Origin: Sulfurimonas lithotrophica
Lineage (GTDB): Bacteria; Campylobacterota; Campylobacteria; Campylobacterales; Sulfurimonadaceae
Direction: 5' to 3'
Assembly (NCBI RefSeq): GCF_009258225.1
Contig: NZ_CP043617.1
Coordinates: 1,860,001 to 1,924,000, forward strand
Length of the DNA: 64,000 nt
Part shown: in pieces, positions 17,638 to 27,006 of the stretch
How positions within the stretch are numbered: the stretch's first letter is position 1
How the letters are laid out: each line of letters begins with the position of its first letter
Position numbers and translations under genes: made by a program
Notes under the pieces: generated by a model
The model's input: only the letters and a program-made list of their open reading frames with translations
Told to the model about the DNA's origin: nothing
Databases searched by the model: none

Positions 17638-18939
17638 ATGTGTACACATATAAAGTACAAGCCGTATCCAACGGTAAAATTGGAAAATAGAGAGTGGCCA
17701 AATAATACTGCCACAGTTGCCCCAAGGTGGGTAAGTACGGATTTGAGAGACGGCAATCAAGCGTTGGCAAATCCTATGGGGATAGAACAAAAGATTTCTT
17801 ATTTTAAAATATTAGTTGAGTTTGGATTTAAAGAGATCGAGATCGCATATCCGAGTGCATCACAAACGGAGTTTGATTTTTGTCGCAGGTTGATAGATGA
17901 GGATTTAATTCCGGATGATGTAACGGTAGGGATTTTAACGCCTTCAATCGAGCGCCATATTAAAAGAAGTTTTGAAGCATTACAAGGTGCAAAACATATA
18001 AACATGCATCTATACAACCCTACAGCTTCAAATCAAAGAGAGGTAGTTTTTAATCGCAGTAAAAAAGAGATAATAGACTTGGCTCTTGAAGGTGTAGTCA
18101 TAATCAAAAAAGAGGCAGAGAAGTTTAAAGGTGATGTAGTTTTTGAATATTCTCCCGAGAGTTTTTCACAAACGGAATTGGAGTTTGCATTAGAAGTTTC
18201 AAACGAAGTTATAAAAGCATATGCTCCAACATATAAAAAACCTATGATTTTGAACTTGCCAAATACACTAGAAGCCAGCTCACCAAATATCTATGCAGAT
18301 AGAATAGAATGGATGAGAAAAAACATTAACAACATAGAAAATGTAACTATCAGCGTGCATCCACACAACGACAGAGGATGTGCGGTAGCCAGTGCGGAAC
18401 TTGCTGTTTTGGCAGGTGCACAGAGGGTTGAGGGTACTATCCTTGGAAACGGTGAGCGTGCAGGAAATGTTGATTTGATAACTTTGGCATTTAATTATTA
18501 TTCGCAAGGGATAGACCCAAGATTGGATATCAAAAAAGTAGATGATATATTAAACAGGGTTACTGCCATCAGCGGTTTAAGTGTGCAAGAGAGGCATCCG
18601 TATGTAGGTTCTATGATATATACCGCTTTTTCAGGCACACACCAAGATGCCATAAAAAAAGGTATGCATCATTATAAACAAGGAGACAAAAAAACTTGGA
18701 ATGTTCCGTATTTGCCAATAGACCCGCAGGATATAGGCAGAGACTATAAGAATTCCATACGTATAAACTCACAGTCTGGAAAAGGCGGTGTCACATATAT
18801 ATTAAAAGAGGTTTTTGGTATAGATGTTCCAAATGAGATGCAGGCGAAGTTAACCCAAGAGGTAAAAACAATTTCGCAAGAAAGAGGAAAAGAGATAAGT
18901 AATGAAGAGTTATTTGATATTTATAAAAACATCAGTTAA
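17638..18939 (+). CDS. leuA: 2-isopropylmalate synthase, lacking the regulatory domain
   Basis: The enzyme condenses acetyl-CoA with 2-oxoisovalerate in leucine synthesis. The sequence is of the long (type 2, yeast/Corynebacterium-like) LeuA group: KYKPYPTV, APRWVSTDLRDGNQAL, metal-binding HPHNDRG, and GNGERAGNVDL. It ends at 433 residues, whereas this group is usually about 550 with a C-terminal LeuA_dimer allosteric domain; the next gene overlaps its 3' end, so the domain is absent. Feedback inhibition by leucine is therefore probably lost, and control may rest on the attenuator upstream. AAGGAC precedes the ATG. A related aldolase such as citramalate synthase is less likely. Confidence 0.88.
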   Translation: MCTHIKYKPYPTVKLENREWPNNTATVAPRWVSTDLRDGNQALANPMGIEQKISYFKILVEFGFKEIEIAYPSASQTEFDFCRRLIDEDLIPDDVTVGILTPSIERHIKRSFEALQGAKHINMHLYNPTASNQREVVFNRSKKEIIDLALEGVVIIKKEAEKFKGDVVFEYSPESFSQTELEFALEVSNEVIKAYAPTYKKPMILNLPNTLEASSPNIYADRIEWMRKNINNIENVTISVHPHNDRGCAVASAELAVLAGAQRVEGTILGNGERAGNVDLITLAFNYYSQGIDPRLDIKKVDDILNRVTAISGLSVQERHPYVGSMIYTAFSGTHQDAIKKGMHHYKQGDKKTWNVPYLPIDPQDIGRDYKNSIRINSQSGKGGVTYILKEVFGIDVPNEMQAKLTQEVKTISQERGKEISNEELFDIYKNIS

Positions 18940-19444
18940 AAAGATTGTTCTCTAACTCAAGCAGTTTTTTCTTTAAGTCTAAACCACCTGCATAACCTGT
19001 AAGGCTACCATCGCTTCCTATGACTCTGTGACATGGGACTATGATAGCTATACAGTTTGCACCGTTTGCATTTGCCACCGCTCTAACTGCTTTTTCGTTA
19101 CCAATGTTGTTTGAGAGTTCCAAATAAGAACTTGTTTTACCGTAAGGTATTTTAAGTAAAGCGTCCCAGACGCTTTTTTGAAAATCTGAACCTACTAAAA
19201 GAAGAGGGATATCAAACTCTTTTCTATTCATACTAAAATATTCGTCAAGCTGTTTTTTACACTCTTTTATTACGGCACTTGTTTGTTCTACATAGATTGC
19301 TTTTAGGGTTGATTTAAGTCGCTTATCTATCGTTTCTCTCTTTTTTCTGTACCTGAAATCCAACAAACAAAGTTTATTCTCAAACGAACCTATAATAAAC
19401 TCGCCAAATGGTGTTTTATGATACTCTATACTTATCTGTTTCAT
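18932..19444 (-). CDS. ogt: Methylated-DNA--protein-cysteine methyltransferase
   Basis: This suicide repair enzyme removes alkyl groups from O6-methylguanine. The 170-residue protein has an N-terminal Ogt-type domain, the conserved FQKSVWDALLKIPYGKTSSY segment, and the active-site motif IIVPCHRVIGSDGSLTGYAGG with the acceptor Cys. I chose the start preceded by AAGGA at 8 nt. The frame could extend 16 codons further upstream, but the extra residues do not fit the family. Its 3' end overlaps leuA by 8 nt. Confidence 0.95.
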   Translation of the reverse strand: MKQISIEYHKTPFGEFIIGSFENKLCLLDFRYRKKRETIDKRLKSTLKAIYVEQTSAVIKECKKQLDEYFSMNRKEFDIPLLLVGSDFQKSVWDALLKIPYGKTSSYLELSNNIGNEKAVRAVANANGANCIAIIVPCHRVIGSDGSLTGYAGGLDLKKKLLELENNLFN

Positions 19445-19528
19445 TTTCAATCCTTTGTATTTAGTATATAGTATCAAAAATTGATTACTCATAGAAAAAA
19501 AATTTCAATTTGTCATATTTATAAAAGC

Positions 19529-20152
19529 TTATTTTTGGATGCTCCTAATATAAGTCGCCAATGCTTTTATCTGCATCTCTGAAAGTTTTTCCCAGAAGAA
19601 ATCAGGCATTGTACCGATAACACCTTTTTTACCGTTTTTTAGTACTGTTGCTACAAGCTCGTCACTGTATTCTTTAATATTTGGAGCTACATATGAAATT
19701 CCCTCCCCACTCTCATCATGACAAGTTGCACAAACCATCCATGATTTTGGTTTTTTCCCTTTGAGAGAGTTTGCAACGTATTTTGCAAGTTCTTTTGCAT
19801 CTGTATCATTCACAAGTCCTGCGGGCATTCCCGATGGGTAGATGCTTTTAAAATTGTTTGAACCGTTTTGTATAATATCAAGTACCGTTTTTTCCGCTAT
19901 TCTTTTTGTATGATTATGGGCTTTGCCGTTGTTCCCTTCCCCGTTCATACCGTGACATGATGAGCAAAAAACTTCATATGTTTGTTTGCCTATAATTTTG
20001 AGTTTTTTTTCATTCGTTGCATTTACGGCACTTAGTTTTAACTCTGCATTTGTAGAAAACGTATCTAAATTAACCAACTCCAAAGCTACAATAACCTTTG
20101 AAAACAGTATAATTACCAACAGTCCAAAACCGCCTACAAAAAAATACTTCAT
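19529..20152 (-). CDS. Membrane-anchored diheme c-type cytochrome
   Basis: The 207-residue protein has an N-terminal membrane anchor (residues 3-24) and two cytochrome c domains with heme motifs C63-S-S-C66-H67 and C141-A-T-C144-H145. GMPAG and GTMPDFF supply likely axial methionines. It should carry electrons on the periplasmic side of the inner membrane. The start was set at the ATG preceded by AGGAG; the frame opens 24 codons earlier inside the upstream operator. It is divergent from a cytochrome c peroxidase, with a CRP-like palindrome between them. Confidence 0.92.
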   Translation of the reverse strand: MKYFFVGGFGLLVIILFSKVIVALELVNLDTFSTNAELKLSAVNATNEKKLKIIGKQTYEVFCSSCHGMNGEGNNGKAHNHTKRIAEKTVLDIIQNGSNNFKSIYPSGMPAGLVNDTDAKELAKYVANSLKGKKPKSWMVCATCHDESGEGISYVAPNIKEYSDELVATVLKNGKKGVIGTMPDFFWEKLSEMQIKALATYIRSIQK

Positions 20153-20206
20153 AATTTTTCTCCTATATTTAATGATAAAAATATAACTGCATCTATTATT
20201 TTTATA

Positions 20207-20222
20207 TGTGACGCCCATCACA
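20207..20222. promoter_or_regulatory. CRP-like operator between divergent cytochrome genes
   Basis: TGTGA-CGCCCA-TCACA differs at one spacer base from the copy at 16715-16730. Its centre is about 62 nt from the diheme cytochrome ATG and about 62 nt from the peroxidase ATG, so it could activate both promoters symmetrically. Confidence 0.7.
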
Positions 20223-20275
20223 TAAATAAAACCGGATATCCAATATGATTTGTAAATTAGAATAAGGAGGATTCC

Positions 20276-21469
20276 ATGAAATACATTTTATTTATATTAT
20301 TGGTTATTAATCTCTTTTCAAACGATGATTTAAAGCTTGTGGAGCTAGCTTATGATAGCGGTTTAAAACCTGTTCCGCAGAACTTTGAATCTTTGTTAAA
20401 AGATTTGGATACAGATGCAGATAGTCTCTCAAAAGATAAAATAAAGCTTGGTAAAAAACTCTTCTTTGAAAAAGATCTTTCATTAGCAAAAGATATCAGC
20501 TGTGCATCATGTCATAACTTTAACTTAGGCGGTGCAGATGCAAAACCTACTGCAATAGGGCATAAAAACCAAGAGAATCCATTTCATCTAAATACGCCTA
20601 CCGTTTTAAATACGGCTTTTTCAAAAAAGTTTTTTTGGAATGGAAGAAGCCAAACACTAAAAAACCAAGCAAAAGGACCACTACAAGCAGCTTTTGAGAT
20701 GTCTATAACTCCAGCTTTAGCTGAGAAAAGAATCTCTCAAAATAAAGCCTATAAACAGATGTTTATAGATGCATTTGGAAATGATGAAGTTACATTTGAG
20801 AAGATTGCAGATGCAATATCTACATATGAAAAGATTCTAGTTACGCGGGGAAGATATGATGATTATTTACTTGGTTACTTTGATAAACTAACACAAAATG
20901 AAAAAGACGGACTTAAAATTTTCATAACAAAAGGATGTGTAGGTTGTCATAACGGTATTGGTCTTGGAGGTCAAGCTCTAAGGAAGTTTCCCTTATCTTA
21001 CCACACCGTTTGGAGTATGAAAAAACCAAAAGAGATAAAAGAACTTCTGGATAAATATAATAAGTACCTAAGTGGTTTAAGTAGTTTTAAATCATTAAAC
21101 AAAAGTGATGTTAAAGCTTTAAAAGACGGCTTTTTTACACAAATAGAAGAAAAAAAAGTTTTAAAAGTTATGAGATCATCTGCTTGTGATGAGTGTCATG
21201 AAAAAAGCACAAATGATATATTTCCTTTTGGGAACAGGGGTGGGTTTACAGGTTCACAAAAACCTAAAGGATACTTTAGAGTACCGCTACTTAGAAATGT
21301 TGTAGATACAAAGCCTTATTTTCATAACGGTGAAGTAAAAGAGCTAAAAGATGCAATCAAGATTATGGGGAAACATCAAGTAAGAATAGATTTAAGTGAT
21401 GATGAAATTGAAAATATAATAGCTTTTTTAAAATCAGTTAACGGTAAGATTTTAGATTTTACAAATTAA
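20276..21469 (+). CDS. MauG/CcpA-type cytochrome c peroxidase with three heme motifs
   Basis: A 397-residue periplasmic peroxidase with a signal peptide. Family motifs are KLGKKLFFEKDLS, the high-potential heme site C76-A-S-C79-H80, FFWNGRSQTLKNQAKGP, EMSI, the second heme site C221-V-G-C224-H225, and FRVPLLRNVVDTKPYFHNG. A third motif, C304-D-E-C307-H308, sits in an insertion between the second heme and the C-terminal segment, which diheme peroxidases lack. It probably reduces hydrogen peroxide or an organic substrate using the neighbouring diheme cytochrome. AAGGAGG precedes the ATG, and a CRP-like operator lies upstream. Confidence 0.92.
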   Translation: MKYILFILLVINLFSNDDLKLVELAYDSGLKPVPQNFESLLKDLDTDADSLSKDKIKLGKKLFFEKDLSLAKDISCASCHNFNLGGADAKPTAIGHKNQENPFHLNTPTVLNTAFSKKFFWNGRSQTLKNQAKGPLQAAFEMSITPALAEKRISQNKAYKQMFIDAFGNDEVTFEKIADAISTYEKILVTRGRYDDYLLGYFDKLTQNEKDGLKIFITKGCVGCHNGIGLGGQALRKFPLSYHTVWSMKKPKEIKELLDKYNKYLSGLSSFKSLNKSDVKALKDGFFTQIEEKKVLKVMRSSACDECHEKSTNDIFPFGNRGGFTGSQKPKGYFRVPLLRNVVDTKPYFHNGEVKELKDAIKIMGKHQVRIDLSDDEIENIIAFLKSVNGKILDFTN

Positions 21470-22087
21470 ACTATATTGTTTTAAACGTAACTCATTTTTG
21501 TTTGGGGTTTTTCTAATCTCTTCACGCAAACCTCTTGCCCATGATGGTGATGGCGAGTAAAGTATGGTAAGTTCAAGTGTTTTGTTATCTAAGTCAATAC
21601 TCTGCATCTCACGTGAACGCAAATCAAACTTTGTTTTTGTAGCTTTTTGAAAAAGCTCGGCTACAAACCTGCCTGAGAAAAAGATACGAAGTTTTTTGTG
21701 TTTGTTTTTCTCTAGCAAACTTAAAACATCTACTAAGACAATATTATACAAATCTCCATCGCTTGCCCCGCAACCTTCAGCCCTACTACACTGCTCAATA
21801 GTATCAAAAATTCCGATACTGTTTTCTTTAAAAAAGTTTTGTCGCTTCTCTTTTGTGCTTAAAGACTTTTTACTTTTACAACTCTGCTCTAAAAGGCTCC
21901 AAAAAGCATTATAACGACTGCCGTAGTACCAATCAACATCACCCTCTTTTAGCTTTTTAAAAGCAAAACGTGCAGGTGGGGTATTGCCTATTATCAGTGT
22001 TTTTGCATCTACAACATTAAAAGGTTCATACGGATGCTTATAATGACAAAATGTATGAATATCGCTTTTTCTATAAACTTTTTGCAT
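21452..22087 (-). CDS. Uracil-DNA glycosylase superfamily protein
   Basis: The 211-residue protein fits the UDG superfamily, close to the hypoxanthine/deoxyinosine glycosylase branch: LIIGNTPPARF as motif 1, YYGSRYNAFWSLLE, IGIFDTIEQCSR, a hydrophobic strand LRIFFSGRF, and SPSPSWARG as the late motif. It would remove damaged bases in DNA. The N-terminus has a short His/Cys-containing extension (HTFCHYKHPYEPF). Its end overlaps the convergent peroxidase gene by 18 nt. Substrate cannot be told from sequence. Confidence 0.7.
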   Translation of the reverse strand: MQKVYRKSDIHTFCHYKHPYEPFNVVDAKTLIIGNTPPARFAFKKLKEGDVDWYYGSRYNAFWSLLEQSCKSKKSLSTKEKRQNFFKENSIGIFDTIEQCSRAEGCGASDGDLYNIVLVDVLSLLEKNKHKKLRIFFSGRFVAELFQKATKTKFDLRSREMQSIDLDNKTLELTILYSPSPSWARGLREEIRKTPNKNELRLKQYSLICKI

Positions 22088-22093
22088 CTAAAT

Positions 22094-25000
22094 TCAATTT
22101 TTACAATCAATGTCGACTACAGTTATCTTCTCTTCCTTATCATAAAGTTTAGATAATTTAGCAATTTGGCTTTCAAATACTTTTTTGGACTTTTTAATAT
22201 TAAAGATTATAAATATTCCATAATCAGAATTAGTAGCTCCTATATAAGTATTTAATTTCGTTTTATACTCTTTAGCTTTTTTCCCTCCTCCAGCTTCTTG
22301 ATTACTAGACAATTTTAACTCTAACAAGATTTGACCTACAAATCCATAACTAATTGTAAAATCAGCTCTTTTATCATCCATTGTTTGCTCTTCTCTTTTT
22401 ATTCTTATATCTGTATCTCTTAATCCTTTTTTCAATAATGCTAATTCAATTTGAGGTTTTAATGTTTTTTGTATAAAATCTTCTGCATTTTGATTTTGAT
22501 CTTTTTTAGATAGTTCCTCTATATATTTATATGCTCCCTCAACTTCTATCCAATATCTAATCTCTTTAGCTATCGCTTCTTTCACTGTTTCAAGTAAATG
22601 TAAAGCAGAATTAACAACTAAATACTCATTCTCTTTAGATTTTTTATAAGATTTAATAGCCTCCATTATATGTTTTGGTTTGGCAAGTTCTTTTAAATAA
22701 ACATCTTTTAATTCTTTAAATTTATACTCAAACCAATTTAAACTTGTTTTTGATTTATTTTCTTGTAAAAATTTTTCTATTTCAATTAATGGCTTAAATG
22801 ATTCTTTATGGTTTAAGTGCTTTAAGTGTCTAAAAACAATCTCTTCAAAAAAAGAAGCATTTAAATCTTTACTTTGACTTCTTAAACCTATCGCTATATC
22901 TAATAGTTTTTTATCTTCTTCTATATCATAGTCAATATTTATAAGAGTATGCACTATTTTATTTTCCACTCTATCTAATTCTAATGGCGTACTCCATAAA
23001 CTAGATGCACTTTCAGAAATTTCTGTTTCTACTCCTTTTTTTATGACTATCTCAAATATTTTTTTAATAGCTTCTTTATCATCAAAATTTTTAACTAGAG
23101 CTATTAACATATCCTCATATAATTCATCTTCTTTACCATTATCTTCTAAATATTTTTGAATAATCTCTTGTGTCAAAACTTTTTTTGGTAAAATGTTAAT
23201 TATCTGTTCATGGATATATTCTTCTATTTGTGAGTTGTTTAACATCTTAAGAAGTAGTGGTTCGGCTTCTTTTATTTTTGAAGTTTTATAAAATTTTATA
23301 AAGTTCTGCGGATGATAGATATCTAAATCATCATCTCTTTTTTCTCCTGAATATACATCTATTATATCTTGGATTGCTTTTGGAGACGGATTTGAAGCAA
23401 GTTTTAGTGTAGCTTTATATTCAGAGTTTATATCAAACGGTAAATGTCTAAATATATTATCAATCAAGTCTTGGTCTGTTAATTCTTCATTTTCTTTATG
23501 TAAAAGTTTTATTGCTTTTTTGTAAAAATGGATACCTTTAATAGATGCAGTACTTCCATTAACTGTAACTTTTCCATCAAGTGGGTTATTAAATTTTATA
23601 ATATCTTTTGCAATATCTATTGTTCTATTTTTATTAATTTCAAAATTTTCACATTTTTCAAGTCTTTCTTTATTATTAATATAAAAAGCAAATAAATCTG
23701 TTTGAAATATTTTAGGTTCTGGTTCTATTTTATGTTCCCAAACTTTACAGAGTTCTATCTGTCTATTTCTTTCTTCTTCAATAGCCTCATCTTCATATTT
23801 TTTAGAATTTTCTTTTGCTTCTTTTATCTCTTTTTTATAAAGTTTCTCTATTTTATTTTTTACATTTTTATCAATCTCATCACTAAAATAAAATCTATAA
23901 CCCATAAAATTACTTAAATTACTTTTCTCATTTTCATCATCTATCTTTTTTAATTTTTTATAAATTTCATCAAAATTTTTATTATTGAAATACTTTGATA
24001 AATCAAAATGAATAATATTTTCAATTTTAAAATAATATAGTTTTCCATCTAAGTAAGCTTGATAAACTTCATCAATAAGTTCAAAAATAAAACTCTCATC
24101 TTTCTCAAGTATTGCTTTTAATAACTCTTTAAACAAGTGCTTACGATTATTCCCATAATGAGTTTCTGTTTTAATTAATAAGTTCACTATCAGCTTTTTT
24201 GATAATGTTAAAACTTCATCATTAAGATTATTTTGAATATTTGATATAAATTGTTTTATATCATCTTGAAATCTATCTTTATAACTCTCATGTAAAATAT
24301 AGTTTAAATCTTTTTCTCCATCTTTTGAAGTTATTTTTTCTAAAATATACTGTATCCCCTCTTGAGTATTCACTTTGGATATATAACGTACATTATCATC
24401 TAATCTAGTAGCTCTGTCAATTTTATTGTTCTTAAATTGTTGATCACATTGAAAATATATATCAATACTAAACTTATCATTTGGAGATATCTTATTACAG
24501 GCTCTTGAATATTCATGCTGAACTTCTATACCATTTTTAAAAATATAATATATACCTTTCATCCATTCGAAGTCATTTTTCATAAGTATAGAACAACTAG
24601 ATATTATGGTACGATGGAAGTATTTATAATCTTTTACATCAAGTTTTAGCCATTCTAAAAATTTACTTTTCCAGAACACTAATTGACTTTCTAAAAGCCA
24701 ACCATACTTTGACAACTCTTCGATTATTTCTATACAATTACTAACTTTAATTCTATTGGTATATATTGATATATCACATTCTATAGAATCTACTATTTTT
24801 TGATAATGCTCATCCTCAATATAAAAATGTATTAGTTTATTTGGAGTTAACCACTGATTATGTTCATAATAGTAATCAAATACAACGTTAAATATTCTTG
24901 ATTTAATTTTTTTATCTATTAATCTTGGGTCTATACTTGTAATTACACTAAAGTATCCATCACGCAAAACTTTATTAGAGTTTTTTTCCAAGAAATCTAG

Positions 25001-26191
25001 AATAATATTTATCATAGAAGGATGTTGTTCTAATACAAATGGCATCACATAAAACCAATTTGCATAAACTTCTTGGAAATGTGGTTCAACTGCCATATCA
25101 AAAAACACTTGTTCTATTTTTTCAAACCTTCCTAACTCTTTAGCAGCTAAAAAGTCTAAAAACTGTTGATTTTCAAACTCTAAAAAGTCAATATTGTCCT
25201 TTAAAAGACTTTTATCACTCAACTTTTCTATTAATCCTTTACCAGTAAAAATATTTCCTAAATTTAACTCTTTAAATACTGTAAAAAAGTCATCTTTACT
25301 AATCTGCGAAATTTGAAAGATTTTCATGATTAAAGCAAGTTCTTCTAAAACTCTTTTTATTGTATGATTCTCAGATTCTGGGTATTTTTTATCTCTTTCT
25401 TTATCTATTTTTCTATATATAAATTCTTCAAATATTTCACTTCTTGATAAATCAACTATCTCATCAATATTTTTATTTTTAATAATCTCACTAAAATAAT
25501 ATAAATATCTAGGTATGGTTAAATAATCGTATAAATTCCCTAATTTAGATTTATATTCAATCTCTTCTATCTGTACTTTGTTAAGACCACTATCTTTTAA
25601 ATAATCAAAAACCTGCTTTTCATAAAAGCTATCAAGATTTATATACTCAAAAGCTATCTTTGATAAATCATATTCGACTTTTTTCAGATGATGTGTTCTA
25701 CAAGAAACAAAAAGTTTTATATCTGGATTATTTGAAATAAACTCTTCTACTTGTTCAAGAAAATCATAAAGTTTTGAAAAAGGTAATTCATCTAAAGCAT
25801 CTAAACAAACTATAGAATTTTTATCAAGAGTAAAATCATCTGTATTTGAGAGATAAACTGTCTTCTGTAGTTTTTCTTCTGAAATATTCTTTTCGACTAC
25901 TTTACATTTTTGTATACTCTCTTGTATCGAATTTTTGATTTGTTTTGAATCTATAAAAAAGACTTTTGCATTATTATCACTTCCTCTTAAGACAAGTTCC
26001 TTTAAAAGTCTTGTTTTACCGAAACCAGGTTCTGCAACAACCATTACGTATTTTAAAGAGTATAATTCAATAAAGTTTGGATTTGATTTTTTATCATCAA
26101 AATAAGACATTGTAGGATTATTATAGTTTTTAAGATAATGATTGTAATCTAAAAACTTTGTCATATTTTGAATAATGTATTTATTTCTCAT
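22094..26191 (-). CDS. NACHT-type NTPase with C-terminal PD-(D/E)XK-like nuclease, putative defence protein
   Basis: A 1365-residue protein. Residues about 45-330 form a STAND/NACHT NTPase: Walker A AEPGFGKT (53-60), Walker B IVCLDALDELP (127-137) and the sensor strand LFVSCRTHH. A long all-helical region (about 340-1230) follows, resembling HEAT/TPR-type repeats, with a charged coiled coil near 800-850. The C-terminus has D1277 (RADF) and E1291-L-K1293 (LLELK) followed by KAKEYKTKL, the core of PD-(D/E)XK nucleases. I infer an abortive-infection-type sensor whose oligomerisation activates a nuclease. Its ATG overlaps the yihY stop as ATGA. The DNA is visibly more AT-rich than the neighbours, suggesting acquisition. 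Confidence 0.8.
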   Translation of the reverse strand: MRNKYIIQNMTKFLDYNHYLKNYNNPTMSYFDDKKSNPNFIELYSLKYVMVVAEPGFGKTRLLKELVLRGSDNNAKVFFIDSKQIKNSIQESIQKCKVVEKNISEEKLQKTVYLSNTDDFTLDKNSIVCLDALDELPFSKLYDFLEQVEEFISNNPDIKLFVSCRTHHLKKVEYDLSKIAFEYINLDSFYEKQVFDYLKDSGLNKVQIEEIEYKSKLGNLYDYLTIPRYLYYFSEIIKNKNIDEIVDLSRSEIFEEFIYRKIDKERDKKYPESENHTIKRVLEELALIMKIFQISQISKDDFFTVFKELNLGNIFTGKGLIEKLSDKSLLKDNIDFLEFENQQFLDFLAAKELGRFEKIEQVFFDMAVEPHFQEVYANWFYVMPFVLEQHPSMINIILDFLEKNSNKVLRDGYFSVITSIDPRLIDKKIKSRIFNVVFDYYYEHNQWLTPNKLIHFYIEDEHYQKIVDSIECDISIYTNRIKVSNCIEIIEELSKYGWLLESQLVFWKSKFLEWLKLDVKDYKYFHRTIISSCSILMKNDFEWMKGIYYIFKNGIEVQHEYSRACNKISPNDKFSIDIYFQCDQQFKNNKIDRATRLDDNVRYISKVNTQEGIQYILEKITSKDGEKDLNYILHESYKDRFQDDIKQFISNIQNNLNDEVLTLSKKLIVNLLIKTETHYGNNRKHLFKELLKAILEKDESFIFELIDEVYQAYLDGKLYYFKIENIIHFDLSKYFNNKNFDEIYKKLKKIDDENEKSNLSNFMGYRFYFSDEIDKNVKNKIEKLYKKEIKEAKENSKKYEDEAIEEERNRQIELCKVWEHKIEPEPKIFQTDLFAFYINNKERLEKCENFEINKNRTIDIAKDIIKFNNPLDGKVTVNGSTASIKGIHFYKKAIKLLHKENEELTDQDLIDNIFRHLPFDINSEYKATLKLASNPSPKAIQDIIDVYSGEKRDDDLDIYHPQNFIKFYKTSKIKEAEPLLLKMLNNSQIEEYIHEQIINILPKKVLTQEIIQKYLEDNGKEDELYEDMLIALVKNFDDKEAIKKIFEIVIKKGVETEISESASSLWSTPLELDRVENKIVHTLINIDYDIEEDKKLLDIAIGLRSQSKDLNASFFEEIVFRHLKHLNHKESFKPLIEIEKFLQENKSKTSLNWFEYKFKELKDVYLKELAKPKHIMEAIKSYKKSKENEYLVVNSALHLLETVKEAIAKEIRYWIEVEGAYKYIEELSKKDQNQNAEDFIQKTLKPQIELALLKKGLRDTDIRIKREEQTMDDKRADFTISYGFVGQILLELKLSSNQEAGGGKKAKEYKTKLNTYIGATNSDYGIFIIFNIKKSKKVFESQIAKLSKLYDKEEKITVVDIDCKN

Positions 26192-27006
26192 TTTAAACTC
26201 TTTTTATTATTTAAATAGTTACACAACCTAAGCCCATGCAAAAAGATAAACCAAGATACATATATCCATAAAAATAAAAAGATTACGATTGAAAAAGAGC
26301 CGTACAAAGTAGTATATGATTTATTTATAAAGATGTAATATATAAACATATTTTTTATAATTGTAAAAGCGACAGAAACTACAAAAGAGCTTATAAAAGC
26401 AGCACCAAACTTTATCTTTACATTTGCCGATAATTTAAAGAGTATAAAAAACAAAACCCAAATGATTATATTTGGAATAATAGGCAAAATATCTATACTT
26501 GATGTATAGGTATTCATAGCCATAGCAGATGCTATATATACAGATATCGAAAAAGCAACGGCTAAAGATAAAGGGGTTATTATTATCATCAAAATGTAGA
26601 TGCTAACACTGTGAATAAAATCTCTTTGGGGTGCTTTAAAAATATTATTTACGATATATTCGTAGGTTTGAAAAAACAAAAGTGAAGATACAAAAAGCAT
26701 ACTAAAACTAAAAACACCCATCTCCACCGAATTTTGTAAAAAATCATTTATATAGCCCATGATTATCTCATGGTTTACAGGTAGAAAATTAGCAAGTATT
26801 ATATTTTGAATCTCTTTATACACATCCAAGAAAAAGTCCATAGACGTCAAAAAGGTCATTAAAATTAAAAGCAAGGGGATAAGTGCAAAGATAGAGTAAA
26901 AGCTAAGTGAAGCTGCATCTAGGGTTAGTTCCCTATCTAGTGCAACTCCATAAACTTTTTTTAGTTTTTTAAAAAGTTCTAAAAGATTAGTTTTTCGTAT
27001 ATCCAT
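26188..27006 (-). CDS. YihY/BrkB family membrane protein
   Basis: A 272-residue integral membrane protein with about six hydrophobic segments and the family signature LTLDAASLSFYSIFALIPLLLIL near residues 24-45. The family was once called RNase BN by mistake; its true role is unknown, possibly transport or lipid handling. In Campylobacter the homologue is next to glcD, as here. A TATAAT box ends 7 nt before the ATG, so the transcript may be leaderless. Its stop overlaps the start of the NACHT gene (ATGA), coupling their translation. Confidence 0.92.
   Translation of the reverse strand: MDIRKTNLLELFKKLKKVYGVALDRELTLDAASLSFYSIFALIPLLLILMTFLTSMDFFLDVYKEIQNIILANFLPVNHEIIMGYINDFLQNSVEMGVFSFSMLFVSSLLFFQTYEYIVNNIFKAPQRDFIHSVSIYILMIIITPLSLAVAFSISVYIASAMAMNTYTSSIDILPIIPNIIIWVLFFILFKLSANVKIKFGAAFISSFVVSVAFTIIKNMFIYYIFINKSYTTLYGSFSIVIFLFLWIYVSWFIFLHGLRLCNYLNNKKSLK

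Noticed and set aside
18280-18507. Antisense frame in leuA
   Set aside because: No start signal, no conservation evidence, and it lies fully inside leuA.
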